This document shows positions 36,356 through 48,575 of a DNA stretch of 64,000 bases, piece after piece (within the stretch, counting starts at the first letter, position 1; every line of letters begins with the position of its first letter). This DNA is from Arthrobacter woluwensis (GTDB lineage Bacteria > Actinomycetota > Actinomycetes > Actinomycetales > Micrococcaceae). Where the stretch lies: positions 1,054,001-1,118,000 of the forward strand of contig NZ_JAUSXR010000001.1 in assembly GCF_030816155.1 (NCBI RefSeq). Reading direction: 5' to 3'. The notes under the pieces were generated by a model, which worked only from the letters and a program-made list of their open reading frames with translations, was not told where the DNA came from and did no database searches. Position numbers and translations under genes: made by a program.

Positions 36356-37518
36356 GTGTCACCCTTCCCCTCGGATTCCGTGCAGCAGGCATCACCGCAG
36401 GCCTGAAAGCCAGCGGCAAGCCGGACATGGCCCTGGTCATCAACGACGGGCCGACCAAGCACGCCGCCGGGGTGTTCACCTCGAACAGGGTGGCCGCGGC
36501 TCCCGTGCACTGGTCCCGCCAGGTCCTCGCGGACGGCCGCGTGGACGCGGTGGTCCTGAACTCGGGCGGCGCGAACGCCTGCACCGGCCCGCAGGGTTTC
36601 CAGAACACGCACGCGACGGCGGAACGGCTCGCCGCGCTGCTCGGCGTCTCCGCCGGGGACGTCGCCGTCTGTTCCACGGGCCTGATCGGCGAGCAGCTGC
36701 CCATGGACAAGATCCTGCCCGGTCTGGAACTGCTGGTGGACAACGCCGGTCCGGATGCCGGGTCCGCCGCGGCCGAGGCCATCATGACCACGGACACCGT
36801 GAGCAAGGAAGCCAGCTACATCGGTTTCGATCCGCTCGGCACCGGCTTCACGATCGGCGGCATGGCCAAGGGGGCCGGCATGCTCGCCCCCGGCCTGGCC
36901 ACCATGCTCGTGGTTATCACCACGGACGCGATCGTCAGCCCGGAACTCCTGGACGCGGAGCTGCGGGAGGCCGTGCGTCTGAGCTTCAACCGCGCCGACT
37001 CGGACGGCTGCATGTCCACCAACGACACCGTCCTGCTGCTCGCCTCCGGCGCCTCCGGGTCCTACCCGGCCGGCGAGGAGTTCGGCAAGGGACTGCAGGA
37101 AGTGTGCAAGAACCTGGCCCGCCAGCTCATCGGCGACGCCGAGGGCGCCGCGCATGACATCGCCATCCGCACCTTCAACGCCGCCAGCGAGCTCGACGCC
37201 GAGACGGTGAGCCGCGCCGTCGCGCGCTCGAATCTCTTCAAGACCGCGATCTTCGGCAAGGACCCGAACTGGGGCCGCGTGCTCTCGGCTGTGGGCACCA
37301 CGGATGCCGTCTTCGACCCGGACCGGCTGAACGTGGCCATCAACGGGGTGCAGATCTGCCGCAACGGCGGGATCGGCGAGGACCGTTCCCTGGTCAGCCT
37401 GGAGGACCGGGAGGTGCTCGTGGAGATCGACCTGAACGCCGGCGAGGACGAGGCCACCATCTGGACCAACGACCTCACCCACGACTACGTGCACGAAAAC
37501 AGCGCCTACTCCAGCTGA
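36352..37518 (+). CDS. argJ: Bifunctional glutamate N-acetyltransferase / ornithine acetyltransferase ArgJ
   Basis: ArgJ recycles the acetyl group from N-acetylornithine to glutamate. The 388-residue proenzyme cleaves itself before Thr184, seen in [16 protein letters not shown], the family's ATML motif. With ArgJ the pathway is cyclic, which explains the absence of argA or argE here. Whether this ArgJ also uses acetyl-CoA (bifunctional) is not visible in the sequence. The GTG start is coupled to argC. Confidence 0.95.
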   Translation: MSVTLPLGFRAAGITAGLKASGKPDMALVINDGPTKHAAGVFTSNRVAAAPVHWSRQVLADGRVDAVVLNSGGANACTGPQGFQNTHATAERLAALLGVSAGDVAVCSTGLIGEQLPMDKILPGLELLVDNAGPDAGSAAAEAIMTTDTVSKEASYIGFDPLGTGFTIGGMAKGAGMLAPGLATMLVVITTDAIVSPELLDAELREAVRLSFNRADSDGCMSTNDTVLLLASGASGSYPAGEEFGKGLQEVCKNLARQLIGDAEGAAHDIAIRTFNAASELDAETVSRAVARSNLFKTAIFGKDPNWGRVLSAVGTTDAVFDPDRLNVAINGVQICRNGGIGEDRSLVSLEDREVLVEIDLNAGEDEATIWTNDLTHDYVHENSAYSS

Positions 37519-37548
37519 GTAGCGCACCACCCACGCCTTAGGAGAGAC

Positions 37549-38490
37549 ATGACCTCCAGCATGACGAGGGATCTCAGCCAGGCTCAGTCCAAGGCCGAGA
37601 CCCTCATCGAAGCCCTGCCCTGGATCCAGCGCTTCGCCGGGAACACCATGGTGATCAAGTACGGCGGCAACGCCATGATCAACGAGGAACTGCGACGGGC
37701 TTTCGCGGAGGACATCGTCTTCCTGCACCACGTGGGCGTGCGGCCCGTGGTCGTGCACGGCGGCGGTCCGCAGATCAACTCCATGCTGGCCCGGCTGGGC
37801 ATCGAGAGCGAGTTCAAGGGCGGACTGCGCGTCACCACGCCCGAGGCGATGGACGTCGTGCGCATGGTCCTCACGGGTCAGGTGGGCCGTGAGCTGGTGG
37901 GCCTCATCAACAACCACGGCCCGTACGCCGTGGGACTCTCCGGTGAGGACGGCGGCCTGCTGCAGGCCATCCGGACGGGCACCGAGGTGGACGGCGAGGC
38001 CGTGGACCTGGGCCTCGTGGGTGAGGTGGTGGGCGTGAACCCCCGCGCCATCCACGACCTCCTGGAGGCCGGCCGGATCCCGGTCATCTCCACGGTCGCT
38101 CCCGAGATCGGGCCGGACGGCTCCCCGACCGGGGATGTGCTGAACGTCAATGCGGACACCGCCGCGGCGGCCCTGGCCGAAGCGCTGGGCGCCAGCAAGC
38201 TCGTGATCCTGACCGACGTCGAGGGCCTGTACGCGAACTGGCCGGACAAGGACTCGCTCATCTCCACCCTGACCGCCGATCAGCTGAGGGCCATGCTGCC
38301 GAGCCTGCAGTCCGGCATGATCCCCAAGATGGAGGCCTGCCTCAAGGCGGTGGACGGGGGAGTGCCGCAGTCCCACATCGTGGACGGCCGCCTGCCGCAC
38401 TCCATGCTGCTCGAGGTCTTCACGACGGCTGGCATCGGCACCCAGGTGGTCCGCGACGCGGACGCCGACCTCACCACGGAAGGGCTGTGA
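37549..38490 (+). CDS. argB: Acetylglutamate kinase ArgB
   Basis: ArgB phosphorylates N-acetylglutamate and is the usual feedback-controlled step. The 313-residue amino-acid-kinase fold has the phosphate loops VIKYGGNAM and [10 protein letters not shown], and [16 protein letters not shown]. The N-terminal helix ([20 protein letters not shown]) is of the type that lets arginine-sensitive ArgB form hexamers, so arginine inhibition is likely. ATG 37549 follows AGGAGAG; 37561 is an alternative start. Confidence 0.95.
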   Translation: MTSSMTRDLSQAQSKAETLIEALPWIQRFAGNTMVIKYGGNAMINEELRRAFAEDIVFLHHVGVRPVVVHGGGPQINSMLARLGIESEFKGGLRVTTPEAMDVVRMVLTGQVGRELVGLINNHGPYAVGLSGEDGGLLQAIRTGTEVDGEAVDLGLVGEVVGVNPRAIHDLLEAGRIPVISTVAPEIGPDGSPTGDVLNVNADTAAAALAEALGASKLVILTDVEGLYANWPDKDSLISTLTADQLRAMLPSLQSGMIPKMEACLKAVDGGVPQSHIVDGRLPHSMLLEVFTTAGIGTQVVRDADADLTTEGL

Positions 38491-39767
38491 CGCGCATGGC
38501 GAAGCACGCTGACATCACCCCCGCGCAGGAGGAAGGCCTCCTGGACGCCCGCACGGCGAGCGGCGCGGAGTGGCTCTCGCGCTACTCCGGAGCCCTGCTC
38601 AACGTCTTCGGCACGCCGCAGCGCGTGCTGGTCCGCGGCGCGGGCGCCGTGGTTTGGGATGCCGACGGCAAGGAGTACCTGGACCTGCTGGGCGGGATCG
38701 CGGTGAACGCGCTGGGCCACGCCCACCCGTTCGTCACCTCGGTGATCTCGAGCCAGCTGGCCACCCTCGGCCACGTCTCCAACTTCTTCGCCTCCCCGCC
38801 GCAGATCGCGCTCGCGGAGAAGCTCCTGGAGCTCGCGGGCGCGCCCGACGGCTCCAAGGTGTTCTTCTCCAACTCCGGCACCGAGGCCAATGAGGCGGCG
38901 TTCAAGCTCGCGCGCCGCAACGCGGACGGACCGGAAGGGCCGCGCCGGAAGATCATCGCCCTCGAGGGAGCCTTCCACGGCCGCACCATGGGCGCTCTCG
39001 CCCTCACCGCCAAGCAGGCTTACCGTGAGCCGTTCGAGCCGCTGCCCGGCGGAGTCGTCCATCTTCCGTTCAACGATCAGCAAGCGCTTCGCGACGCCGT
39101 CGACGGCCAGACCGCCGCCGTGGTCCTGGAGCCGATCCAGGGCGAGGCCGGTGTGCGTCCGCTCGATCCCGAGTACCTGCGGCTCGCCCGGGAACTGTGC
39201 ACCGAGCACGGCGCCCTCCTCATCCTGGACGAGGTCCAGACCGGCGTGGGGCGCACGGGCCAGTGGTTCGCCTTCCAAGAGAGCGGCGTGCTGCCGGACG
39301 CCATGACCCTGGCGAAGGGTCTCGGCGGTGGCTTCCCCATCGGTGCGCTCGTCACGTTCGGCGAGAAGGTCTCCGCCCTGCTGAACCCGGGCCAGCACGG
39401 CACCACGTTCGGCGGCAATCCGGTGGCGACGGCCGCGGCCCTTGCTACCCTGCACGTGATCGAGCAGCAGGGCATCCTGGCTCAGGTCCGCGCCACGGGT
39501 GAGCGCCTGGCGCGCGGCCTGGCCGCGGTGCCCGGCGTGACGGAGGTCCGCCAGCGCGGCCTGCTGATCGGGATCGACCTGGACGCCGACGTCGCGCCCG
39601 CTTTCATCACCGCGGCGCTCGACGCCGGTTTCATCCTCAACGCGCCCGGCCCCCACACGCTGCGCCTGGCGCCGCCCCTCATCCTCAGCGATGCCCAGGC
39701 GGACGCGTTCCTCGGCGCGTTCCCCGGCATCCTCTCCACGGCCAAGGCCGCCTCGGCGGCAGAGTAG
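38487..39767 (+). CDS. argD: Acetylornithine aminotransferase ArgD
   Basis: The 426-residue class III PLP aminotransferase makes N-acetylornithine; its PLP lysine is Lys277 in [25 protein letters not shown] holds the cofactor-contacting Asp. GTG at 38487 overlaps the argB stop (GTGA) and has GAAGGG before it; ATG 38496 is an alternative. It may also act in lysine synthesis as DapC, as many actinobacterial ArgD proteins do. Confidence 0.94.
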   Translation: MTRMAKHADITPAQEEGLLDARTASGAEWLSRYSGALLNVFGTPQRVLVRGAGAVVWDADGKEYLDLLGGIAVNALGHAHPFVTSVISSQLATLGHVSNFFASPPQIALAEKLLELAGAPDGSKVFFSNSGTEANEAAFKLARRNADGPEGPRRKIIALEGAFHGRTMGALALTAKQAYREPFEPLPGGVVHLPFNDQQALRDAVDGQTAAVVLEPIQGEAGVRPLDPEYLRLARELCTEHGALLILDEVQTGVGRTGQWFAFQESGVLPDAMTLAKGLGGGFPIGALVTFGEKVSALLNPGQHGTTFGGNPVATAAALATLHVIEQQGILAQVRATGERLARGLAAVPGVTEVRQRGLLIGIDLDADVAPAFITAALDAGFILNAPGPHTLRLAPPLILSDAQADAFLGAFPGILSTAKAASAAE

Positions 39768-39773
39768 GTTCCC

Positions 39774-40742
39774 ATGACTTCCGTACGTCACTTCCTCAAA
39801 GACACCGACCTCAGCCCCGCCGAGCTGAACGAGGTCCTGGACCTTGCGGTGCGGCTCAAGGCCGAACCGGACTCCCTGGCCGTGTACGCGGGCGAAGGCC
39901 GGGCGCGCAAGACGGTCGCGGTCATCTTCGACAAGACGTCCACCCGGACCCGCGTGTCGTTCAGCGCCGGCGTGTCCGAGCTCGGCGGCAGCCCCCTCAT
40001 CATCAATCCCGGGGAGGCGCAGATCGGCCACAAGGAGTCCGTGGCCGACACCGCCCGCGTGCTCGAGCGCATGGTCTCCACGATCGTGTGGCGGACCGGC
40101 GCGCACCAGGGCCTGGTGGAGATGGCGGAGAACTCCCGAGTGCCCGTGATCAACGCGCTCTGCGACGACTACCACCCGTGCCAGCTGCTGGCCGATCTGC
40201 TCACCATCCGCGAGCACAAGGGCACGCTGGCCGGCCTCACCCTGACCTACCTGGGCGACGCCGCCAACAACATGGCGAACTCCTACCTCCTGGCCGCCGT
40301 CAACGCGGGCATGCACGTGCGCATCGCGGGCCCGGAGGGGTACCTGCCGGCGCCGGAGATCGTCGCCGCGGGTGAGGAGCGCGCCGCCCAGACCGGCGGC
40401 AGCGTCCTCGTCACGAGCGACGCGGCCGAGGCTCTGACCGGCGCCGACGTCGTCGCCACGGACACCTGGGTGTCCATGGGGCAGGAGGCCGAGAAGGAGT
40501 CCCGCATGACGCTCTTCCGTGACTACTCGGTCACCGAGGAGGCCATGGCGCAGGCCGCGCCGGATGCCATCGTGCTGCACTGCCTGCCCGCGTACCGCGG
40601 GTACGAGATCGCCGCGGACGTGATCGACGGCCCGCAGTCCGTCGTGTGGGACGAGGCTGAGAACCGTCTGCACGCCCAGAAGGCCGTGATGGCGTGGCTC
40701 ATGCACCGTTCCGGCCTGTCCGTGGTGCCGGGTCTGGACTGA
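39774..40742 (+). CDS. argF: Ornithine carbamoyltransferase ArgF
   Basis: The 322-residue product makes citrulline from ornithine and carbamoyl phosphate. It has the carbamoyl-phosphate motif [23 protein letters not shown] and the ornithine-binding HCLPAYRG. It begins 6 nt after argD and shares its stop (TGATG) with the argR start. Confidence 0.96.
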   Translation: MTSVRHFLKDTDLSPAELNEVLDLAVRLKAEPDSLAVYAGEGRARKTVAVIFDKTSTRTRVSFSAGVSELGGSPLIINPGEAQIGHKESVADTARVLERMVSTIVWRTGAHQGLVEMAENSRVPVINALCDDYHPCQLLADLLTIREHKGTLAGLTLTYLGDAANNMANSYLLAAVNAGMHVRIAGPEGYLPAPEIVAAGEERAAQTGGSVLVTSDAAEALTGADVVATDTWVSMGQEAEKESRMTLFRDYSVTEEAMAQAAPDAIVLHCLPAYRGYEIAADVIDGPQSVVWDEAENRLHAQKAVMAWLMHRSGLSVVPGLD

Positions 40743-41269
40743 TGACGTCCTCGCAGCCCGGGGCCACGAGCCCCGCCACCAAGACGGCCCGCCAGGCGCG
40801 CATCAGCGCGATCCTGCGGGGCGAGAGCGTGCGCTCACAGGCGGAGCTGGCCGCTCTCTTGGCCGACGACGGCGTGCAGGTCACGCAGGCGACGCTCTCC
40901 CGGGATCTCGTGGAGATCGGCGCGGTCCGGGTCCGGGGGAGCGACGGCGGCCTCGTGTATGCCGTCCCCGGCGAGGGCGGCGACCGTGGCCCGACGAGCG
41001 CCGTCGCCCAGGAGATCCTGGACGCCCGCCTGGAGAAACTCTGCGGTGAACTGCTGGTCACGGCGGAGGCGTCGGCGAATCTCGTGGTGCTGCGGACCCC
41101 GCCTGGCGCCGCGAACTTCCTGGCCCTGGCCATCGACCACTCCGTGATGCCGTCCGTGCTGGGCACCATCGCGGGGGATGACACCGTGCTCCTGGTCGCC
41201 CGGGACCCCCAGGGCGGGGAGGCTCTCGCCGCCCGGTTCCTGGCCATGGCGGACAGCAATCCGAATTGA
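40742..41269 (+). CDS. argR: Arginine repressor ArgR
   Basis: The 175-residue product has a winged-helix N-terminus ([11 protein letters not shown]...[14 protein letters not shown]). A C-terminal arginine-binding oligomer domain includes [15 protein letters not shown] with the GDDT(V) motif. It represses arg genes when arginine is plentiful. The ATG overlaps argF by 1 nt. It divides the cluster: likely operators before argC and argG show that both parts can be controlled separately. Confidence 0.95.
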   Translation: MTSSQPGATSPATKTARQARISAILRGESVRSQAELAALLADDGVQVTQATLSRDLVEIGAVRVRGSDGGLVYAVPGEGGDRGPTSAVAQEILDARLEKLCGELLVTAEASANLVVLRTPPGAANFLALAIDHSVMPSVLGTIAGDDTVLLVARDPQGGEALAARFLAMADSNPN

Positions 41270-41280
41270 TCCAGAAGGCT

Positions 41281-41318
41281 ATGAATACTTACTCATAGTC
41301 ATGTATAGTTTTACATAC
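41281..41318. promoter_or_regulatory. Tandem ArgR boxes before argG
   Basis: ATGAATACTTACTCATAG (41281-41298) and the palindrome CATGTATAGTTTTACATAC (41300-41318) match the ARG-box pattern of TNTGNATN4-type half-sites. They lie just before the argG ribosome site (GAAGGAGA, 41329-41336). Confidence 0.8.
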
Positions 41319-41343
41319 ACCACTTCCTGAAGGAGATACTCAC

Positions 41344-43976
<2,633 letters not shown>

Positions 43977-43996
43977 GCCGTCATCGCCGTGCCCCG

Positions 43997-44034
43997 AGAG
44001 GCCGGGTTCCGCACTCCTGCGGAACCCGGCCTCT
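43997..44034 (+). terminator. Terminator of the arg operon
   Basis: AGAGGCCGGGTTCCGCA (43997-44013) pairs exactly with 44018-44034 around CTCC, 20 nt after the argH stop. Confidence 0.88.
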
Positions 44035-44104
44035 GGCGCGTCCGGCACGGATTCCGGTTCATGGCCACTCACTGAAACGGTCGTCCCTGGCCTAGGATGG
44101 CGGC

Positions 44105-44869
44105 ATGAGCCAGATCACTTCCGGGTCCTCGGACCACGCCTCCGCCGACGACACCCTGCTCCACGATCTCCGGTCCGCCGCGGACCTGGTGAACAAGCTG
44201 GCGGCCTCCCTGGACGATGAGGCCGTGAAGGCGCCGTCAGTCCTTCCCGGATGGACCCGGGGTCACGTCCTGGCCCACGTCATGGGCATCAGCGAGGCGA
44301 TGGCGCGGCAGATCGAGCACGCGAAGCGCGGCGAGCGGATCGACCTGTACGACGGCGGCTACGAGGGCCGCACGGCGCGCATCGAACTCGCCGCGGGCCA
44401 CACCGCGGAGGAGCACCGCGAAGACGTCCAGGCCGCGACGACCCGCGCACTGGACGCCCTCGCCAGCCTGGAACCTCAGGAGTGGGACGTCCCCATCAGC
44501 TACCGGGACGGCGTGGTGCGGGACGGCGCCTTCGCGCTCTGGCGTGAGCTCACCATCCATGGCACGGACCTCGGCCTGGATTACGGGCCGGAGACCTGGT
44601 CCAAGGCCTTCTGCCTGCACCTGCTGGACTTTCTCGCCGCGCGGGTACCGGAAGGCCGGCACCTCGTGCTCCAGCCCCTCGGCCTGCCGCCCCGGACACT
44701 CGGCCACGGGGGCGACGGAGTGGTGGTGAGCGGCATGCTCACGGACATCGCCGCGTGGCTGGCGGGTCGTGAGCCGAGCCTGTCGTCCCTGCGCGCCTCG
44801 GCCGCCGCGGACGACGTCGACCTGCCGGAGCTGCTGCCCTGGCCGTCCGGCGTCGCACCCACGAAGTAG
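44105..44869 (+). CDS. Maleylpyruvate isomerase family mycothiol-dependent enzyme
   Basis: The 254-residue product has a DinB-like four-helix bundle. LPGWTRGHVLAHVMGISEAMAR carries the His of the metal site, and the rest matches the MDMPI N- and C-terminal pattern. The family uses mycothiol in isomerisation or thiol transfer; the substrate is unknown. TAGGAT (44093-44098) lies 6 nt before the ATG, so the mRNA is probably leaderless. It supports a mycothiol-making actinobacterium. Confidence 0.82.
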   Translation: MSQITSGSSDHASADDTLLHDLRSAADLVNKLAASLDDEAVKAPSVLPGWTRGHVLAHVMGISEAMARQIEHAKRGERIDLYDGGYEGRTARIELAAGHTAEEHREDVQAATTRALDALASLEPQEWDVPISYRDGVVRDGAFALWRELTIHGTDLGLDYGPETWSKAFCLHLLDFLAARVPEGRHLVLQPLGLPPRTLGHGGDGVVVSGMLTDIAAWLAGREPSLSSLRASAAADDVDLPELLPWPSGVAPTK

Positions 44870-44894
44870 CCGCCCGGCCACTCAAGAGCGTCAC

Positions 44895-44945
44895 GGGGTC
44901 AGATGATGTCCCGTCCGGAGCGACCGGGGGACATCATCTGACCCC
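44895..44945. terminator. Bidirectional hairpin between the isomerase and ogt
   Basis: GGGGTCAGATGATGTCCC (44895-44912) pairs exactly with 44928-44945. It separates convergent genes and has no long T-tract. Confidence 0.82.
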
Positions 44946-44952
44946 GCATTCG

Positions 44953-45450
44953 TCAGGACGCCGCGGCCTCCCGGGCCAGCAGGCTCTCCTTGACCGGAAG
45001 ACCCCAGCGGAAGCCGCCCAGGGAACCGTCGGTGCGGACGATCCGGTGGCACGGGACGAACAGCGCTGCCGCATTGAACGCGCACGCGCTGGCCGCAGCC
45101 CGCACGGCTTTGGGGTTCCCCGCGGCCAGGGCGTAGCCGGCATAGGTCAGGGGGCTGCCCGCCGCGACCTCCCGCAGCACGTCCCAGGCGTGTTCGCGGA
45201 ACGGACCGGACTTCTGGTGCACCGGCACGGTCATCGGCGCGGTCAGGTCGCCGTCGTAATACGCCACCACGGCATCCGTCAGCGCGCCGAGAGTCTGAAC
45301 GCGGCGCAGCTCCGCGGGCCGCAGGCTCAGGTGCACCTGGGGGAGCAGCTCGCCCAGATCGGCGGTCCAGCCCGACGCGAGGACTGCGCCGTCCTGGGCG
45401 ATGACGGTGAAGGGGCCGTCGGGCGTGGTGAGGGTGGTGTAGTCAGCCAT
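44953..45450 (-). CDS. ogt: Methylated-DNA-[protein]-cysteine S-methyltransferase Ogt
   Basis: This suicide repair enzyme removes the alkyl group from O6-alkylguanine. The 165-residue product has the acceptor Cys134 in the exact active-site motif VPCHRIV and the DNA-binding wing AVRAAASACAFN. Its ATG overlaps the stop of the upstream ada-alkA gene by 8 nt, so both are made together. The short N-terminal domain is normal for Ogt. Confidence 0.95.
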   Translation of the reverse strand: MADYTTLTTPDGPFTVIAQDGAVLASGWTADLGELLPQVHLSLRPAELRRVQTLGALTDAVVAYYDGDLTAPMTVPVHQKSGPFREHAWDVLREVAAGSPLTYAGYALAAGNPKAVRAAASACAFNAAALFVPCHRIVRTDGSLGGFRWGLPVKESLLAREAAAS

Positions 45451-46975
45451 GATGCGGTGCTTTCCTCTCGGGGTTCGCGGGCGTTGACGTGGTGGTGGCG
45501 CGCGGCAGGGCCGCCAGGCGCCAGAGGTGCAGGGTGGCGTAGGAACGCCAGGGGGAGACGGCGGTGAACGTCGGGTCTCCGGCGTCTTCGCCGAGTGCGC
45601 GGATCCCGTTGCGCACGGCGGCGTCCCCCGACAGGAAGACGTCCGGGGCGCCGAGGATCCTCATGGAGAGGTACCCGACGGTCCAGGGCCCGATCCCCGC
45701 CTGTGGCAGCAGTGCCGCCGCGAGCGTCTCCGGGGTGTCGCCGAAGCCGAAATCCAGCTCCCCGGACGCCATGGCCGCGGCCGCCGCTTGCAGCGATGCC
45801 GTCCGGCGGGCCGGTCCCCGCAGCAGCTCCGGAACATGCTCGGCCAGCGACGACGGCGCCGGGAACAGCCGCGTGATCCGCGCCTCCGGGTGGGGGATCG
45901 CCTCAGCCGTGGCGGGCCCGGGCGCGGACGTCTCGAACGGCTCCCCGCAGACGGAGAGCCCCGCCAGGGCCGTCCGGGCCGCGGACACGGTGATCTGCTG
46001 ACCGACCATGGCCCGCACGAGCATCTCCTGTGGGTCGAGGGCGCCCGGCAGCCGGAGCCCGGGGACCTCCGCCACGGATGCCGCCAGTCGAGGGTCCTCC
46101 GCAAGAGCCGCGTCGATGGCCTGGGGGTCCGCGTCGAGGTCGAAGAGCCTCCGGACCCGGGTGATGAGCCGGTGGAGGTCCTTCAGGTTCACGGAGTGGA
46201 TCTGCAGTTCCAGATACCCCCGGCCGGTGGCCGACACCCGGAAATGCGCCACACCGTGCGGCAGGGCGAGGGCCCGCTCATACGTCGTCTCGTCCGCGAT
46301 CTCCACCCCGGGGATCGCACGGACTGCCAGGAAACGGAACACCCCGGGGTCGAACGGTTCCCGGTACGGCAGGCGCAGGGTCAGGGTGCCGGCCGGGGCG
46401 TCGGCCGCGTCGCGGCGTCCGTTCGCGGTGGCCCGGAGCTGACCTGGCGTCTTGTCGAACACGGCGGAGATGGTCTCGTTGAACTGCCGGACGCTGTTGA
46501 AACCGGAGGCGAAGGCGACATCAGCCAGGCTCATCCCCGTGGACACGAGCAGCTGCCGGGCCGTCTGCGCACGGGCCGCGCGGGCCAGGGCCAGCGGGCC
46601 GGCGCCGAGTTCCTGGCTCAGGATGCGACCGAGCTGCCGCGTCGAATAGCCGAGCCGGCCGGCGAGGGCGGGGACGCCGCCGTCGTCCACCAGACCGTCA
46701 TTGATCAGGCGCATGGCGCGCGCGGCGATATCGGAGCGGACGTTCCAGGCGGGGGTGCCCGGCACGGCCTCGGGAAGGCAGCGCTTGCAGGCGCGGTAAC
46801 CGGATTCGTGCGCGGCGGCTGAGGTTTCGAAGAACTCGACGTTCTCCGGTTTGGGGGTGCGGGCCGGGCAGGAGGGACGGCAGTAGATGCCCGTGCTCTT
46901 GACGGCCGTGTAGAACTGCCCGTCGAAGCGGGCGTCCCTCGTGTCGATCGCCCGGTAGCGCTGCCAGAAGTCCAT
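45443..46975 (-). CDS. Ada-AlkA fusion: methyl-phosphotriester sensor, AraC HTH and 3-methyladenine glycosylase
   Basis: The 510-residue product joins three domains. The Ada zinc domain has Cys32, Cys36, Cys63 and Cys66 (E. coli Ada uses 38, 42, 69, 72), of which the first accepts methyl from phosphotriesters. An AraC-type HTH pair follows (LADVAFASGFNSVRQFN). The AlkA half has the helix-hairpin-helix GIGPWTVGYLSMR and catalytic Asp in FLSGDAAV. It should sense methylation, activate transcription and excise alkylated bases. An 11-residue longer start (47008) is possible. It is followed by ogt with overlap. Confidence 0.93.
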   Translation of the reverse strand: MDFWQRYRAIDTRDARFDGQFYTAVKSTGIYCRPSCPARTPKPENVEFFETSAAAHESGYRACKRCLPEAVPGTPAWNVRSDIAARAMRLINDGLVDDGGVPALAGRLGYSTRQLGRILSQELGAGPLALARAARAQTARQLLVSTGMSLADVAFASGFNSVRQFNETISAVFDKTPGQLRATANGRRDAADAPAGTLTLRLPYREPFDPGVFRFLAVRAIPGVEIADETTYERALALPHGVAHFRVSATGRGYLELQIHSVNLKDLHRLITRVRRLFDLDADPQAIDAALAEDPRLAASVAEVPGLRLPGALDPQEMLVRAMVGQQITVSAARTALAGLSVCGEPFETSAPGPATAEAIPHPEARITRLFPAPSSLAEHVPELLRGPARRTASLQAAAAAMASGELDFGFGDTPETLAAALLPQAGIGPWTVGYLSMRILGAPDVFLSGDAAVRNGIRALGEDAGDPTFTAVSPWRSYATLHLWRLAALPRATTTSTPANPERKAPHHG

Positions 46976-47092
46976 GGCTTCATTCTGGCAGTTTCCGGAC
47001 ATGTCCACTGGCGGTTTTCGGACACGACAGTGGAAGGGCAGCGTGCGGGCGGTGTGCGGCCCGTGTCAGAGGCGGATGCTAGCGTCGGGGCC

Positions 47093-47776
47093 ATGACGGA
47101 GATGGCTGCAGCGGACCGCGAGGAGGACTTCCTGAGCCCCGGGGAGGTCCGCGAACTGCTGAGCGGGGATCCCGTGGAGCTGGCGCCCCGGTTGCTCGGC
47201 TCGGTGATCAGCCACACCACGCCGGAAGGCACGGTCGCGATCCGGCTGACCGAGCTGGAGGCGTACCGCGGTGAGCGGGACTCCGAGTTCCCCGATCCGG
47301 GCGCGCACAGTTTCCGCGGCAAGACGGCGCGGAACGCCGCCATGTTCGGCCCGCCCGCTCATCTCTACTGCTACTTCACCTACGGGATGCACTACTGCGC
47401 GAACCTGGTGTGCGGCCCGGACGGCCGGGCCTCAGGAATCCTCCTGCGGGCGGGCGTCGTCGTCGAGGGCGCCGCCCTCGCGTGGAGCCGCAGGCCCGCC
47501 GCCCGCAAGGAGAGCGAACTCGCCCGCGGCCCGGCCCGGCTGGCCACCTGCCTGGCCCTCACGACGGCGGACACTGGCGCGGACCTGCTCGCGCCGCCGC
47601 TGGACCTCAAGGTGCCACGCAGCGCGCTCGCGGACCGGATCGCGGATGCCCGGACGGTGCTCTCGGGTCCGCGGGTAGGGGTCTCCGGGGCAGGCGGCAG
47701 CCTGGAGTATCCGTGGCGGTTCTGGCTCGACGGCGAACCGAGCGTCTCCGTGTACCGCCCGGCGAAGCCGCGCTGA
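47093..47776 (+). CDS. 3-methyladenine DNA glycosylase, AAG/MPG family
   Basis: The 227-residue product has the AAG fold motifs LGSVISH, TELEAYRGERDSEFP with the catalytic Glu in ELEAY, and YFTYGMHYCANLVC. It removes 3-methyladenine, 7-methylguanine or hypoxanthine without lyase activity. TAGCGT (47080-47085) lies 7 nt before the ATG, again suggesting a leaderless mRNA. It is divergent from ada-alkA, making a compact alkylation-repair group with two unrelated glycosylases. Confidence 0.92.
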   Translation: MTEMAAADREEDFLSPGEVRELLSGDPVELAPRLLGSVISHTTPEGTVAIRLTELEAYRGERDSEFPDPGAHSFRGKTARNAAMFGPPAHLYCYFTYGMHYCANLVCGPDGRASGILLRAGVVVEGAALAWSRRPAARKESELARGPARLATCLALTTADTGADLLAPPLDLKVPRSALADRIADARTVLSGPRVGVSGAGGSLEYPWRFWLDGEPSVSVYRPAKPR

Positions 47777-47857
47777 CCGTCGCACCCCCGCGCTCCGCGC
47801 GCCGGTGCCTCGGCGGCACTGCCTCTGACGAACCGGCCCGCACGGTCCCTTGCCAGG

Positions 47858-48484
47858 TCAGCCGGCGAGCGTGCCGGGTGCCAGTCCCAGGACCCGTTCC
47901 GCCGTCCGCGCGCTGAGATCGGCCAGGCTGGCGTGCCAGTAGTCGCTCGTGTCATTGGCATAGGAACCCAGGCCGTCGACCACCACCAGGATCTCCAGCG
48001 TCGCTCCGAGGGGATCCGGGCACGAGAAGAGGTTCTGCTCCTTCCCCTCGGTGATGATCGTCAGGAGCCGGTCCCGCATGATCGCCTCCTGCTTCTGGAC
48101 GGCATCCTGCAAGGACGGCCGGAAGCGGCTGGTGTGGCGGGCATTGAGCCAGAGGCGGCTGAGGGCCAGGTAATCGTCCCCGGCAGAGCGGCGGAAGAAG
48201 TCCCGGAGGCGTTCCAGCGGTGTGCCCGTGGCCGGCTCCGCCGGCAGAAGGGTCTCCAGCTCGGCGTGGGCGGCGCGGGCGAAGGCCTCGCTCACCATCT
48301 CCTCCGCGGACGGGAAGTAGTGACCGATGAGTCCGGGGCGCACTTGGAGGTCCTCTGCCACGCGCCGGACCGTGACGATTTCAAGTCCTTCGGCCAGCGC
48401 GATCCTGGCAGCTGCATCGAGGATCTCATCGCGTCGTTCCGCAGGGTTCTTCCGGATCCGCGGAGTGGGGGCTCTTGACACCAT
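47858..48484 (-). CDS. TetR family transcriptional regulator
   Basis: The 208-residue product has an N-terminal TetR HTH (RRDEILDAAARIALAEG, then VRRVAEDLQVRPGLIGHYFPS) and a variable ligand-binding half. The HTH resembles the BetI/RutR-type group. It is divergent from the NCS1 permease and amidohydrolase genes, so it is likely to control them; the ligand may be their substrate. TAGTGT lies 7 nt before the start. The 91-nt intergenic region holds an imperfect palindrome (ACAATTATTGG...). Confidence 0.85.
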   Translation of the reverse strand: MVSRAPTPRIRKNPAERRDEILDAAARIALAEGLEIVTVRRVAEDLQVRPGLIGHYFPSAEEMVSEAFARAAHAELETLLPAEPATGTPLERLRDFFRRSAGDDYLALSRLWLNARHTSRFRPSLQDAVQKQEAIMRDRLLTIITEGKEQNLFSCPDPLGATLEILVVVDGLGSYANDTSDYWHASLADLSARTAERVLGLAPGTLAG

Positions 48485-48575
48485 GACCTCCACACTATTA
48501 GATGGATCACAATTATTGGACAAGTGACCAATAGCACTCGTGCTAGCTGGAGACTGTGATCGCGAAGGATTTCCC

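Noticed and set aside
38280..40706. 808-residue open frame on the minus strand
   Set aside because: It lies antisense to argB, argD and argF and has no recognisable motif.
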